The notes under the pieces are model-generated. The model saw nothing but the letters and a program-made list of their open reading frames with translations. It was not told the origin of the DNA and searched no databases. 64,000 nt of DNA from NCBI RefSeq assembly GCF_021602585.1, contig NZ_BQIP01000014.1, positions 79,018 to 143,017 of the forward strand, in the 5' to 3' direction. Source of the stretch: Pseudomonas faucium (lineage in GTDB: Bacteria; Pseudomonadota; Gammaproteobacteria; Pseudomonadales; Pseudomonadaceae). Below are positions 50,552 to 58,856 of this stretch, piece by piece. Position 1 is the stretch's first letter, and every line of letters starts with the position of its first letter. The translations under genes and the position numbers were made by a program.

Positions 50552-52264
50552 GTGAGTGTCTCGATGCGTTCCCCTTCTAGAACGCTGCCCGGTTATCCGT
50601 GGCGGTTCAGGCTCGTGGTCGGCCTTGTACTTATTCTTGCGTTGACGCTGTGCTGGCGCATTGTCGAGCTGCAAATTGTCGATAACGCCTTCCTGCGCCA
50701 ACAGGGTGATGCGCGCAGCCTGCGCTATCTGACCCACCCCGCGCCCCGAGGGGTGATCACCGACCGCGCCGGGCACCCGCTGGCTGTCAGCACCCCCGTG
50801 GTGACCCTGTGGGCTGACATGCGCGAACTGTCTGCCGAGCAGGCCAAATGGCCGGCGCTCGCCCAGGCGTTGCAGATGCCGCTTGCGACGCTCGAAAAGC
50901 GCTTTGCGCAAAACCGCCACAAGGCGTTTTTCTACCTGCGCAGGCGCCTGCCCCCTGAACGGGCCAGGCAGGTGTTGCAGGTGGTCCACCAACAGCACAT
51001 CAAGGGCATCTACAGCCTGGAGGAGTCGCAGCGCTTCTATCCTGCAGGTGCCATCGCCGCGCAGGTCGTCGGTTTTACCGATATCGACAACAACGGCCGC
51101 GAGGGCGTGGAGCTGGCCTATGATCAGGCCCTACGTGGGGTCAGCGGCAGGCAGCATGTGGTCAAGGACCGCAGGGGGCAGGTGATCCAGGACCTGGGCG
51201 TGAGCCGGCCTGCAAAACAGGCGCAGGACCTGGCGCTGTCCCTGGACATACGCTTGCAGTACCTGGCGAGCCGCGAGTTGGCCAAGGCCGTGGCCGACAA
51301 TGGTGCCGACGCCGGAAGTGTCGTGATCCTCGATGTCGAGACCGGGGAGCTGCTGGCCCTGGCCAACTACCCCAGCTACAACCCCAACAACCGTGCACAG
51401 GCCAGCCCATCAGCCATGAGAAACCGGGCGCTGGTGGACGTGTTCGAGCCTGCCTCGACGATGAAACCCTTCTCGGTGGCCGCTGCACTGGAAAGCGGGC
51501 GCTGGAAGCCGTCCGACACCGTGCTGGTGAAAACCGGCAGCCTGAAGGTGGGCAGGTTCACCATCCGTGATGCCTCGCGCACCGCCGGCGAGCGGTTGGA
51601 CATGGCCGGGATCCTGGTGCGGTCCAGCAACGTTGCGATCAGCCAGGTGGCATTCGACATTGGCGGCGAGACGATTCATGGCCTGCTGCAGCGCGTGGGC
51701 CTGGGGCAAACGACCGGTACGGCGTTCCCCGGGGAGCGTTCGGGCGTGCTGCCCAGCCGACGCCAGTGGCGCGACGCCGAAACGGCGGCGATGTCCTACG
51801 GCTATGGCGTTTCCGTCACCGCCGTGCAGTTGGCCAAGGCCTACGCGACCCTGGTCAATGGCGGCAGAAGTGTGCCGGTCTCGCTGCTGCGTGTCAGCGA
51901 ACCTGCGCAGGCACATCAGGCGATACCGGCACCGGTGGCCAATGCGCTGAAGCACATGCTGGTACAGGTTGTCGAAGCGCCCAGGGGCATTTATCGGGCC
52001 AAGGTGCCGGGCTACCACGTGGGCGGCAAGAGCGGTACCGCCAGGCGGCCCAGCGCTACCAGCAAGGGCTACCAGCACAAGGCGTACAGGGCGATGTTCG
52101 CCGGGTTCGGCCCTGCCGCCGCGCCCAAGTTCGTGGTGGTCGTGATGATCGACAACCCGTCCACGCACGGCTATTTCGGCGGGCTGGTATCGGCGCCGGT
52201 TTTCAGCAAGGTCATGGCGCAGGCGCTTCGGCTGTACAACATCGCACCGGATAATCTGCCCTGA
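50552..52264 (+). CDS. ftsI: Accessory class B penicillin-binding protein 3 (FtsI-type)
   Basis: D,D-transpeptidase of 570 residues of the FtsI/PBP3 type. The membrane helix is at about 19-42 (FRLVVGLVLILALTLCWRIVELQ), followed by the pedestal (APRGVITDRAGHPLAVSTPV). The active-site motifs are S302-T-M-K305 in FEPASTMKPF, S358-S-N360 and K493-SG in GGKSGTARR. All are intact. It cross-links septal peptidoglycan with an FtsW-type polymerase, but no ftsW, ftsL or mur genes are adjacent, so this is not the dcw copy. The start is GTG at 50552 or ATG at 50564; neither has a strong ribosome site, which suggests coupling to the broken upstream gene. Confidence 0.87.
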   Translation: MSVSMRSPSRTLPGYPWRFRLVVGLVLILALTLCWRIVELQIVDNAFLRQQGDARSLRYLTHPAPRGVITDRAGHPLAVSTPVVTLWADMRELSAEQAKWPALAQALQMPLATLEKRFAQNRHKAFFYLRRRLPPERARQVLQVVHQQHIKGIYSLEESQRFYPAGAIAAQVVGFTDIDNNGREGVELAYDQALRGVSGRQHVVKDRRGQVIQDLGVSRPAKQAQDLALSLDIRLQYLASRELAKAVADNGADAGSVVILDVETGELLALANYPSYNPNNRAQASPSAMRNRALVDVFEPASTMKPFSVAAALESGRWKPSDTVLVKTGSLKVGRFTIRDASRTAGERLDMAGILVRSSNVAISQVAFDIGGETIHGLLQRVGLGQTTGTAFPGERSGVLPSRRQWRDAETAAMSYGYGVSVTAVQLAKAYATLVNGGRSVPVSLLRVSEPAQAHQAIPAPVANALKHMLVQVVEAPRGIYRAKVPGYHVGGKSGTARRPSATSKGYQHKAYRAMFAGFGPAAAPKFVVVVMIDNPSTHGYFGGLVSAPVFSKVMAQALRLYNIAPDNLP

Positions 52265-52280
52265 CCCTGTGGCCAGTACC

Positions 52281-52360
52281 GGCCTCATCGCCGGCAAGCC
52301 GGCTCCCACAGGAATATCACCGGCCTTCAGGCCTGCGTGGGAGCCGGCTTGCCGGCGATG
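52281..52360. repeat. Inverted pair of REP elements (BIME-like)
   Basis: Two facing REP units (ATCGCCGGCAAGCCGGCTCC and its reverse complement) about 27 bp apart, between the convergent PBP3 and acetolactate synthase genes. The same 28-bp unit occurs at 26.4 kb and 57.3 kb. Confidence 0.85.
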
Positions 52361-52366
52361 GGCGCT

Positions 52367-54010
52367 TCACACCGCCGCGCTGCGCTCGCGGATATCGATG
52401 TTCAAGATGCGGTCGTTCTCGCTGTAGTCGACCGGGCAGTCGATCACGTGCACGCCTGGGGTCTTGATACAGTGCTCGAGCAGCGCCAGCAAGCCTTCGG
52501 CGCTTTCCACGCGGTGGCCATTGGCACCATAGGCTTCGGCGTATTTGACGAAGTCCGGGTTGCCGTAGTCCAGGCCGAAATCGGTGAAGCCCATGTTGGC
52601 CTGTTTCCAGCGGATCATGCCGTAGCCGTCGTCACGCAGGATCACCACGGTGATGTGCATGCCCAGGCGTACTGCGGTTTCCAGCTCCTGGCTGTTCATC
52701 ATGAAGCCGCCGTCGCCGCACACCGAGATCACCGGGCGGTCCGGGTACACCAGGTGCGCGGCCATGGCCGATGGCAGGCCGGCGCCCATGGTCGCCAAGG
52801 CGTTGTCCAGCAGTACGGTGTTGGGCTTGTGGGCCTTGTAGTTGCGGGCGAACCAGATCTTGTAGATGCCGTTGTCCAGGGCAACGATGCCTTCGGACGG
52901 CAATACGCGACGGATGTCGGCAACCAGGCGTTGCGGATAGACGGGGAAGCGTGCGTCGTCAGCGCCTTCAGAGATCTGCGTTTCGTTTGCTTCACGGATG
53001 GCCATCAGACGGGTGAAGTCCCAGTGCGAGGTGTCAGTCAGGGCTTCATGGATCTGCCACACAGCGTTGGCGATGTCGCCAATCACTTCGATCTGAGGGA
53101 AGTACACGGCATCGACTTCAGCGGCACGGAAGTTGATGTGAATGACTTCAGTGCCACCGCGAACAATGAAGAACGGCGGCTTCTCGATCACGTCATGGCC
53201 GATGTTGACGATCAGGTCGGCGGCTTCGATTGCACGGTGTACAAAATCACCGGACGACAACGCGGCATTACCGAGGAAGCAGGGATGGCGCTCGTCAACC
53301 ACACCTTTGCCCATTTGGGTAGTGATGAACGGGATGCGAGTCTCGTCGATGAGTTGCTTGAGGACTTTGGCGGTCATCTTGCGGTTCGCACCGGCGCCGA
53401 TCACCAGCAGAGGGTTGCGGGCTTTGTGAAGCTTCTCAACGGCCGCTTCGATCGCCTTGTGCTCGGCTAACGGTCGACGGTGGAGGCTCTGAGGGATCGG
53501 TAACGCATCGGTCTGCTCGGCGGCGATGTCTTCCGGCAGCTCCAGGTGCACCGCGCCCGGCTTCTCTTCCTCGGCCAGGCGGAACGCTTCACGCATGCGC
53601 GACGGGATGTTGTCGGCGGAGGCGAACTGGTGGGTGTACTTGGTGATGGGGTCCATCATGTCGCACACATCGATGATCTGGAAGCGGCCCTGCTTGGACT
53701 TCTTGATCGGCTTCTGGCCGGTGATCATCATCATCGGCATGCCGCCTAGATATGCATAGGCGTTGGCGGTGACCAGGTTGGTCGCGCCGGGGCCTAAGGT
53801 TGACAGGCTGACGCCAGTCTTGCCGGTCAGGCGCCCATAGGTAGCTGCCATGAAACCTGCAGACTGCTCGTGACGAGTCAGTACCAACTTGATCCTGGAT
53901 TTACGCAGGGATTCCAGCAGATCGAGATTTTCCTCCCCGGGGATGCCGAACACATACTCAACACCTTCACTTTCCAAACATTGCACAACGAGATCAGCTG
54001 CCTTGGCCAT
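52367..54010 (-). CDS. Acetolactate synthase large-subunit-like TPP enzyme
   Basis: TPP enzyme of 547 residues close to catabolic/FAD-less acetolactate synthases. The activating Glu is E48 in LTRHEQSAGF, and MITGQKPIKKSKQGRFQ is typical of AlsS-like proteins. The PP-domain motif is GDGGFMMNSQELETAV followed by ILRDDGYGMIRWKQ. No regulatory small subunit (IlvN) is nearby, which argues against branched-chain amino acid synthesis. It would condense two pyruvates, or pyruvate with another keto acid, into an acetohydroxy acid. It is last in an SDR-PNPOx-RidA-ALS run with a 99-bp gap before it. Confidence 0.84.
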   Translation of the reverse strand: MAKAADLVVQCLESEGVEYVFGIPGEENLDLLESLRKSRIKLVLTRHEQSAGFMAATYGRLTGKTGVSLSTLGPGATNLVTANAYAYLGGMPMMMITGQKPIKKSKQGRFQIIDVCDMMDPITKYTHQFASADNIPSRMREAFRLAEEEKPGAVHLELPEDIAAEQTDALPIPQSLHRRPLAEHKAIEAAVEKLHKARNPLLVIGAGANRKMTAKVLKQLIDETRIPFITTQMGKGVVDERHPCFLGNAALSSGDFVHRAIEAADLIVNIGHDVIEKPPFFIVRGGTEVIHINFRAAEVDAVYFPQIEVIGDIANAVWQIHEALTDTSHWDFTRLMAIREANETQISEGADDARFPVYPQRLVADIRRVLPSEGIVALDNGIYKIWFARNYKAHKPNTVLLDNALATMGAGLPSAMAAHLVYPDRPVISVCGDGGFMMNSQELETAVRLGMHITVVILRDDGYGMIRWKQANMGFTDFGLDYGNPDFVKYAEAYGANGHRVESAEGLLALLEHCIKTPGVHVIDCPVDYSENDRILNIDIRERSAAV

Positions 54011-54109
54011 CTATTGGTCCTGCCACTGTCGAGAGTGAGCCACGCGGGCAGAGGACGAGGCCTTTACCCGGTGCCGAATGAGTTTCATGGAAAAGAGCAA
54101 ACGCTTGGA

Positions 54110-54502
54110 TTATTCGGCCATTCGGGGAAGTACCAGGGTGGCGTCAATGGCAACCAAGGCATTCAGTGCGAGCGCCGACACGCCGACCGTGGCGCGTGCG
54201 GGGTAAGGCGCTGCAAAGTAACGGCTCATGATTTCGTTCACGGCCGCAAAGTGCGAGAGTTCCGTGAGGTAGATAGTGAGTTTCCCTACGTCAACAAAAC
54301 TACCGCCTGCGGCCTGTGCGACGGCCTGCAGGTTCTCGAGCACCTGAACGGTTTGGGCTTCGATCCCTTGCGCCAATTCCATCTTTTCAGGGTGAAGCGC
54401 GATTTGCCCGGTCAGGAAAACCAGGTCACCCATGCGCACGGCTTGCGAATACGGGCCGATAGCTTTCGGCGCCTGATCACTGTGGATAGCGATTCTGCTC
54501 AT
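54110..54502 (-). CDS. RidA-family enamine/imine deaminase
   Basis: RidA/YjgF protein of 130 residues: SDQAPKAIGPYSQAVRMGDLVFLTGQIALHPE at the N-terminus, ENLQAVAQAAGGSFVDVGKLTIYLTE in the middle and the conserved Arg in YPARATVGVSALALNALVAIDATLV (the RxxxxV pattern of the active site). RidA proteins hydrolyse reactive 2-aminoacrylate or other imines made by PLP enzymes. The presence of a PLP aminotransferase and a PNPOx-like protein in the same cluster fits that. It is 16 bp downstream of the PNPOx-like gene. Confidence 0.88.
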   Translation of the reverse strand: MSRIAIHSDQAPKAIGPYSQAVRMGDLVFLTGQIALHPEKMELAQGIEAQTVQVLENLQAVAQAAGGSFVDVGKLTIYLTELSHFAAVNEIMSRYFAAPYPARATVGVSALALNALVAIDATLVLPRMAE

Positions 54503-54518
54503 CAGATTTGATCCTGTC

Positions 54519-55073
54519 TTAGGGGGCGAGCCAACCTGCCTGCCAATGCTCGTCTTGCAAAATGAAGCGGGCCCGTTGGTGGATATCCTGGGAAAGGTCG
54601 AGCCACTCGATTTTTCTCAAATGGACAACCACCAGTGCGAAATTTTCAAAACCCTCCACGTGCGTTTCATAGGCTGCGCAAGGTGAAGAAATCGCCTCGC
54701 CTGGCAGGCGACCATGGCCAAAGAGCGCCTGAGTACTGGCTCGTGCCTGCTGCCAGTGCTGGGCAAGGCGCGAAACATCCGACACAGGTTCAGCCAGGCC
54801 TTCCATTCGAAGCTGCAGCTTGCCGGTCGGGTCTATGCAGGTCACAGCGACTCTGGGTTCGGCACGTATCTCTGCGAGCTTCGCCGAGCGCTTGTCCGCA
54901 TAAAAGATGATCGACCTCGTCGACTCATCGGCATGGCGCAAGACCACCGTGCGTACCTTGGGTTGCCCTTCGATATCGACGGTGGCCAGTTGCATCAAGC
55001 GAAATGGATTTGGCGTACTGCCAACCGGTATGGATAAATCCGACCAGACCTTGGCCAATATCAGATCAAGCAT
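54519..55073 (-). CDS. Pyridoxamine-phosphate-oxidase-like FMN protein
   Basis: PNPOx-fold protein of 184 residues with the FMN-binding beta barrel: FRLMQLATVDIEGQPKVRTVVLRHADESTRSIIFYADKRSAKLAEIRAEPRVAVTCIDPTGKLQLRMEG. It is about 30 residues shorter than PdxH and lacks the RRxRP-like C-terminal ending of true PNP oxidase, so it is probably a PdxH-related (Alr4036/PhzG-like) flavoprotein of other specificity. It sits in the same operon as RidA and an SDR. A role as an oxidase in a small-molecule pathway is possible. Confidence 0.78.
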   Translation of the reverse strand: MLDLILAKVWSDLSIPVGSTPNPFRLMQLATVDIEGQPKVRTVVLRHADESTRSIIFYADKRSAKLAEIRAEPRVAVTCIDPTGKLQLRMEGLAEPVSDVSRLAQHWQQARASTQALFGHGRLPGEAISSPCAAYETHVEGFENFALVVVHLRKIEWLDLSQDIHQRARFILQDEHWQAGWLAP

Positions 55074-55125
55074 GGCAATCGCCTAGAGGAGAAAGGGCCG
55101 CGTACCGAGTGCGGCCCGGAGATAC

Positions 55126-55830
55126 TCAGACGCTGCGGGTAACGCCGCCGTCGACCTTGATGTTCTGGCCGGTAATGTAGGCGGCCCCGTCGCTCGCCAG
55201 GAAGGCGATGGTGGCGGCAATTTCTTCGCTGGTGCCATAGCGCTTGAGCGGCACACCTTCGCGACGTTGTTCGGTAGCAGGAAGACTGTCGATCCAGCCC
55301 GGCAACACGTTATTGATGCGAATGTTGTCGGCGGCATACTTGTCAGTAAAGATCTTGCTGAACGACGCCAGGCCGGCACGGAAAACCGCCGAAGTTGGGA
55401 ACAGTTCGCTTGGCTCGAACGCCCATGCCGTAGAAATGTTGATGATCGCACCGCCGTTCTGGCGCTGCATGTACGGCGTCACCAGTCGTGCAGGGCGAAT
55501 GACGTTGAGCAGGTAAGTCTCCATGCCCTGGTGCCAATCTTCGTCGCTGATCTCGAGGATCGGTGCCCGCGGGCCATGGCCGGCGCTGTTGACCAACACA
55601 TCGATACGGCCCCATTTCTGAATGACGGCGTCGACCAGGCGCTGCAGGTCTTCGATTGACTGGTTACTGCCGGTTACGCCAATACCGCCGAGCTCCTGCG
55701 CCAGGGCCTCGCCTTTGCCAGAGGAAGAAAGAATACCGACATTGAAGCCATCGGCAGCCAGTCTGCGCGCAGCTGCCGCCCCCATACCGCTACCACCGGC
55801 CGTGACGATTGCTACTTTTTCTACTGTCAT
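55126..55830 (-). CDS. SDR-family oxidoreductase (FabG-like)
   Basis: Short-chain dehydrogenase of 234 residues. The cofactor site is VTAGGSGMGAAAARRLAADGF, with TAGGSG in place of the common TGxxxG. NSAGHGP follows. The usual catalytic triad is changed: Ser is in INISTAWAF, but the expected YxxxK is FRAGLASFSK, with Phe in place of Tyr. The final VDGGVTRSV is typical. It is first in the minus-strand run and divergent from the class V aminotransferase. Loss of the Tyr suggests an altered mechanism or a non-redox role. Confidence 0.8.
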   Translation of the reverse strand: MTVEKVAIVTAGGSGMGAAAARRLAADGFNVGILSSSGKGEALAQELGGIGVTGSNQSIEDLQRLVDAVIQKWGRIDVLVNSAGHGPRAPILEISDEDWHQGMETYLLNVIRPARLVTPYMQRQNGGAIINISTAWAFEPSELFPTSAVFRAGLASFSKIFTDKYAADNIRINNVLPGWIDSLPATEQRREGVPLKRYGTSEEIAATIAFLASDGAAYITGQNIKVDGGVTRSV

Positions 55831-56106
55831 AGATCCTCCTGAGTGAAGTGTGGATAGGTTGTTTGTGGAATGAGAGTAGCGGCGCTCGGTCTTTCTAAGA
55901 GAGACAGCAAGCCTTTTAAATGACAGTAGAAAATCTATTGGCGAACAGTATTCAGGTGAAGCGTATCGACGGTTGACCACGGCCAGCCGGCGACCGGGAT
56001 CGCACGCAGCGTGACGCTTTGAATCTGCTAACTTGAACGCCAAGTACGCACCGCAAAAGCTTAGGACCGGCCATACCCATGGCTTCCCTGCCAAAGGAGT
56101 CACCCC

Positions 56107-57240
56107 ATGTCGAAGCTCTATCCCAGTATTGATCCTGAGGGGCTGGTCGAGTATTCGGTGGTCTACACCGATCGCTCGCTCAATCACATGTCGCAGACCT
56201 TTCAAGGCGTGATGAGGAACATTTCCACGACCCTGAAACAGGTCTACAACGCCCAGGCCGTTGCGGTAGTGCCGGGCAGCGGGACCTTCGGCATGGAATC
56301 GGTAGCGCGACAGTTCGCCACCGGCAAGCAATGCCTGGTGATCCGCAACGGCTGGTTCAGTTATCGCTGGAGCCAGATCCTCGAGGTAGGCAACATCCCG
56401 GCGGCTACCACGGTACTGAAGGCGCGACCGGTCGACACGGGCCGCCAGGCAGCCTACGCACCCCCGCCCCTGGACGAAGTGCTGGCAGCCATCGAGGCGC
56501 ACAAGCCCCAGGTCGTCTTTGCCCCACACGTTGAAACCGCATCAGGGATCATCTTGCCCGACGAATACCTGCGCGCCGTCGGCGACGCCGTGCATGCGGT
56601 GGGTGGGCTATTCGTGCTGGACTGCATTGCCTCAGGCACGCTATGGGTCGATATGCACAAGTGCGCAGTCGACCTGCTGATCAGCGCACCGCAGAAAGGC
56701 TGGAGCGCCTCGCCTTGCTGCGCCCTGGTGATGCTCAGTGCCCTGGCCCTGGAGCGCATTGAGCAGACGCAAAGCAGTAGCTTTGCCTGCGACCTGAAAA
56801 AGTGGCTGCAGATCATGCAGGCCTACGAACAGGGCGGCCATGCTTACCATGCGACCATGCCCAGTGACGCGCTCGCGCGGTTCAGCGACGTGATCAACGA
56901 GATGCACGCCTACGGTTTCGACAAGCTGCGCGACGAGCAACAGGCGCTGGGTAACCGCGTGCGCGCCCTGCTGACCGGCAAAGGCTTCACAAGCGTGGCC
57001 GCCGCCGGGTTCCAGGCCCCGGGCGTAGTGGTGAGCTATACCGATGATGGTGATATCAAGAACGGTAAGAAGTTTGCCGAGCACGGCCTGCAGATAGCCG
57101 CCGGGGTGCCGTTGCAATGTGATGAACCGGCCGACTTCCAGACTTTTCGCATTGGTTTGTTCGGCCTCGAAAAAGTGCGCAATATCGAGCGCACGGTCAG
57201 CATCCTTGAACAGGCACTGGACGAAGTGATGGTGAACTAA
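56107..57240 (+). CDS. Class V PLP aminotransferase (alanine/serine-glyoxylate type)
   Basis: PLP enzyme of 377 residues in the class V fold. The PLP-binding Lys is K197 in ISAPQKGWSASP, the cofactor Asp is D172 in FVLDCIASGTLWVD, and the phosphate loop is VVPGSGTFGMESVARQF. It resembles alanine--glyoxylate and serine--pyruvate aminotransferases. The ATG follows a strong AAGGAG site. It is divergent from the SDR operon across 276 bp with no other gene, suggesting shared control. The amino donor and keto acceptor are not known. Confidence 0.84.
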   Translation: MSKLYPSIDPEGLVEYSVVYTDRSLNHMSQTFQGVMRNISTTLKQVYNAQAVAVVPGSGTFGMESVARQFATGKQCLVIRNGWFSYRWSQILEVGNIPAATTVLKARPVDTGRQAAYAPPPLDEVLAAIEAHKPQVVFAPHVETASGIILPDEYLRAVGDAVHAVGGLFVLDCIASGTLWVDMHKCAVDLLISAPQKGWSASPCCALVMLSALALERIEQTQSSSFACDLKKWLQIMQAYEQGGHAYHATMPSDALARFSDVINEMHAYGFDKLRDEQQALGNRVRALLTGKGFTSVAAAGFQAPGVVVSYTDDGDIKNGKKFAEHGLQIAAGVPLQCDEPADFQTFRIGLFGLEKVRNIERTVSILEQALDEVMVN

Positions 57241-57253
57241 AGCCCGCCTAACG

Positions 57254-57302
57254 GGTTGCAGTTGTCCGCTTTGGGTCCGACCCAAAGCAGACACCTGCAA
57301 CC
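57254..57302. repeat. Long near-perfect palindrome after the aminotransferase gene
   Basis: Two 24-bp arms (57254-57277 and 57279-57302) are reverse complements except for two positions. This gives a very stable hairpin with a TCCGA loop, 13 bp after the stop codon. There is no T-run. It adjoins a REP pair and may act as a terminator or be part of the repeat. Confidence 0.75.
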
Positions 57303-57317
57303 GGGGCCGCTTCGCAG

Positions 57318-57411
57318 CCCATCGCCGGCAAGCCGGCTCCCACAGTACAGCGCAGGCCTGAAGGAGGGTGTGATACTCCTGTGGGAGCCGGCTTGCCGGC
57401 GATGAGGCCGG
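57318..57411. repeat. Inverted pair of REP elements (BIME-like)
   Basis: Facing REP units ATCGCCGGCAAGCCGGCTCC (from about 57321) and its reverse complement (to about 57403), each with the CCCACA/TGTGGG tail, about 35 bp apart. With the adjacent palindrome they fill most of the 314-bp gap between the aminotransferase and XRE genes. Confidence 0.85.
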
Positions 57412-57554
57412 TACTGACCACAGAGCTTTGGATCGTTGCGCGCAATCCAAGCTGAGTGCTCTCACGCTCTGATAAGACCCACTGGTCTGGCCCGCTTGCA
57501 GGGCAATCTTGCATAACTCAAAATCGCCGCTTAGCTCACCTCTCGGAAGCCGCG

Positions 57555-58112
57555 ATGCCTGACATATTGCTGAAGCCGGAATTGCCCGGCGTAGCGCTTA
57601 AGCGATGGCGTTTGCTGCACCGCGTCAAACAATCCCATGCAGCAACCTTGTTCAACGTCACTCAATCAACTATCTCTCGCTGGGAGAGTGGTGTACTGGC
57701 ACTGGACCCGTTCTCCCGCAGCACTTTGGAGAAGCTACTTACCGCTCGTCTTGATACCGCCGCAGATCAGGCACTGGCGCGGCTGGTGAAAGAAAGCGTA
57801 CGGCCCGTTCATCTCATGTGCGACCTGACGCATAGATTGCTGGCGTGCTCGCCCTCACGCGCAGCCCAGTTCACCAGCCCCGTCAGCACACTGCTGGGGC
57901 AGTCACTGTGGCGTTTCGCTTCGCCGCAGATCGTTGCCAAGGAATTGATGCTGGACGAACTGGGGTGGCGGGAAGCACTCGCGCCCCCAGCGCTGGAATT
58001 TGCAAGCGGTACCAATGATTCCTGCCTCGTGCCCATCAGCCACAGTCTCTGTCGCTGGACACGTATCCCTCTCTCGGATGGCACTGCTGCACGTCTGGTG
58101 GAAACGCTGTGA
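57555..58112 (+). CDS. XRE-family regulator
   Basis: Regulator of 185 residues. An N-terminal helix-turn-helix (about 12-60, VALKRWRLLHRVKQSHAATLFNVTQSTISRWESGVLALDP) is followed by a C-terminal region with no named domain, containing a possible PAS-like fold (VHLMCDLTHRLLACSPSRAAQFTSP). The ATG at 57555 begins the domain. It lies between the aminotransferase and the HD-domain gene. Its target is unknown; the nearby PLP/ALS cluster is a candidate by position only. Confidence 0.72.
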   Translation: MPDILLKPELPGVALKRWRLLHRVKQSHAATLFNVTQSTISRWESGVLALDPFSRSTLEKLLTARLDTAADQALARLVKESVRPVHLMCDLTHRLLACSPSRAAQFTSPVSTLLGQSLWRFASPQIVAKELMLDELGWREALAPPALEFASGTNDSCLVPISHSLCRWTRIPLSDGTAARLVETL

Positions 58113-58230
58113 TCGATTGCGGCGCATAGCGCCCGCATTTTTTATGCGTGGACGCTGCGTACTTTCAGCTCTAGGCTGCTCTGATCCAGTCAAGGCAGCC
58201 CACAGTTCGCCAACAGTGCCAGGAGCAATC

Positions 58231-58818
58231 ATGGATATCGAGAAGCTTAAAGGGCGTCTCGCCTTTCTAACTGAAGCGGAAAAACTCAAGGATGTACTCA
58301 GAACGGCCCATACCTCTTCCGGTCGTACCGAGAGCACGGCTGAACATAGCTGGCGCCTCTGCCTGATGGCCATCGTTTTCGAGGATCAACTGGCCGGTCT
58401 CGATAAGCTGAAACTCATCAAGATGTGCGTCATCCATGACTTGGGCGAAGCCATCAATGGCGATATCCCTGCTGTTAGCAAGGACGCGTTTCCCGACAAG
58501 AGCCAACAGGAGCGAAACGACCTTCTCCTCTTGACCCGTACACTGGATGACACGGTTAAAGCTGAAATCCTTGCGCTGTGGGATGACTATGAAAATGCAC
58601 GTTCGCCCGAGGCCCAGGCCGTCAAGGCGCTCGATAAGCTGGAAACCATCCTTCAGCACAATCAAGGCAAGAACCCGCCAGATTTCGATTACGCGTTCAA
58701 CCTGAGTTACGGCAAGAAATACACGGATGCCTATCCACTGTTCGAGGTGCTTCGCGGCCTTCTCGACGAAAACACCAGGAAAAATATCCAAAGCCCTCAA
58801 GATCGCCATGGCGAATGA
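58231..58818 (+). CDS. HD-domain hydrolase (YfbR/HDDC2-like)
   Basis: HD-superfamily phosphohydrolase of 195 residues: metal ligands in STAEHSWRLCLMAIVF (His) and CVIHDLGEAINGDIP (His-Asp), and a later Asp in VKALDKLETILQ. The whole sequence resembles the HDDC2/YfbR 5'-deoxynucleotidase group, which hydrolyses nucleoside monophosphates. The ATG at 58231 follows AGGAG. It follows the XRE gene by 118 bp. Confidence 0.83.
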   Translation: MDIEKLKGRLAFLTEAEKLKDVLRTAHTSSGRTESTAEHSWRLCLMAIVFEDQLAGLDKLKLIKMCVIHDLGEAINGDIPAVSKDAFPDKSQQERNDLLLLTRTLDDTVKAEILALWDDYENARSPEAQAVKALDKLETILQHNQGKNPPDFDYAFNLSYGKKYTDAYPLFEVLRGLLDENTRKNIQSPQDRHGE

Positions 58819-58856
58819 CCTTGCACAGCGGGTTGCGTACTAGCCAAGTATCTTGT

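Noticed and set aside
44774-52264. Reading the three penicillin-binding proteins as the cell's main mrcA/mrdA/ftsI genes
   Set aside because: None of the usual neighbours (pilMNOPQ, rodA/rlpA/mltB, mraW/ftsL/murE) is present, so paralogous copies are more likely. The rest of the genome would decide.
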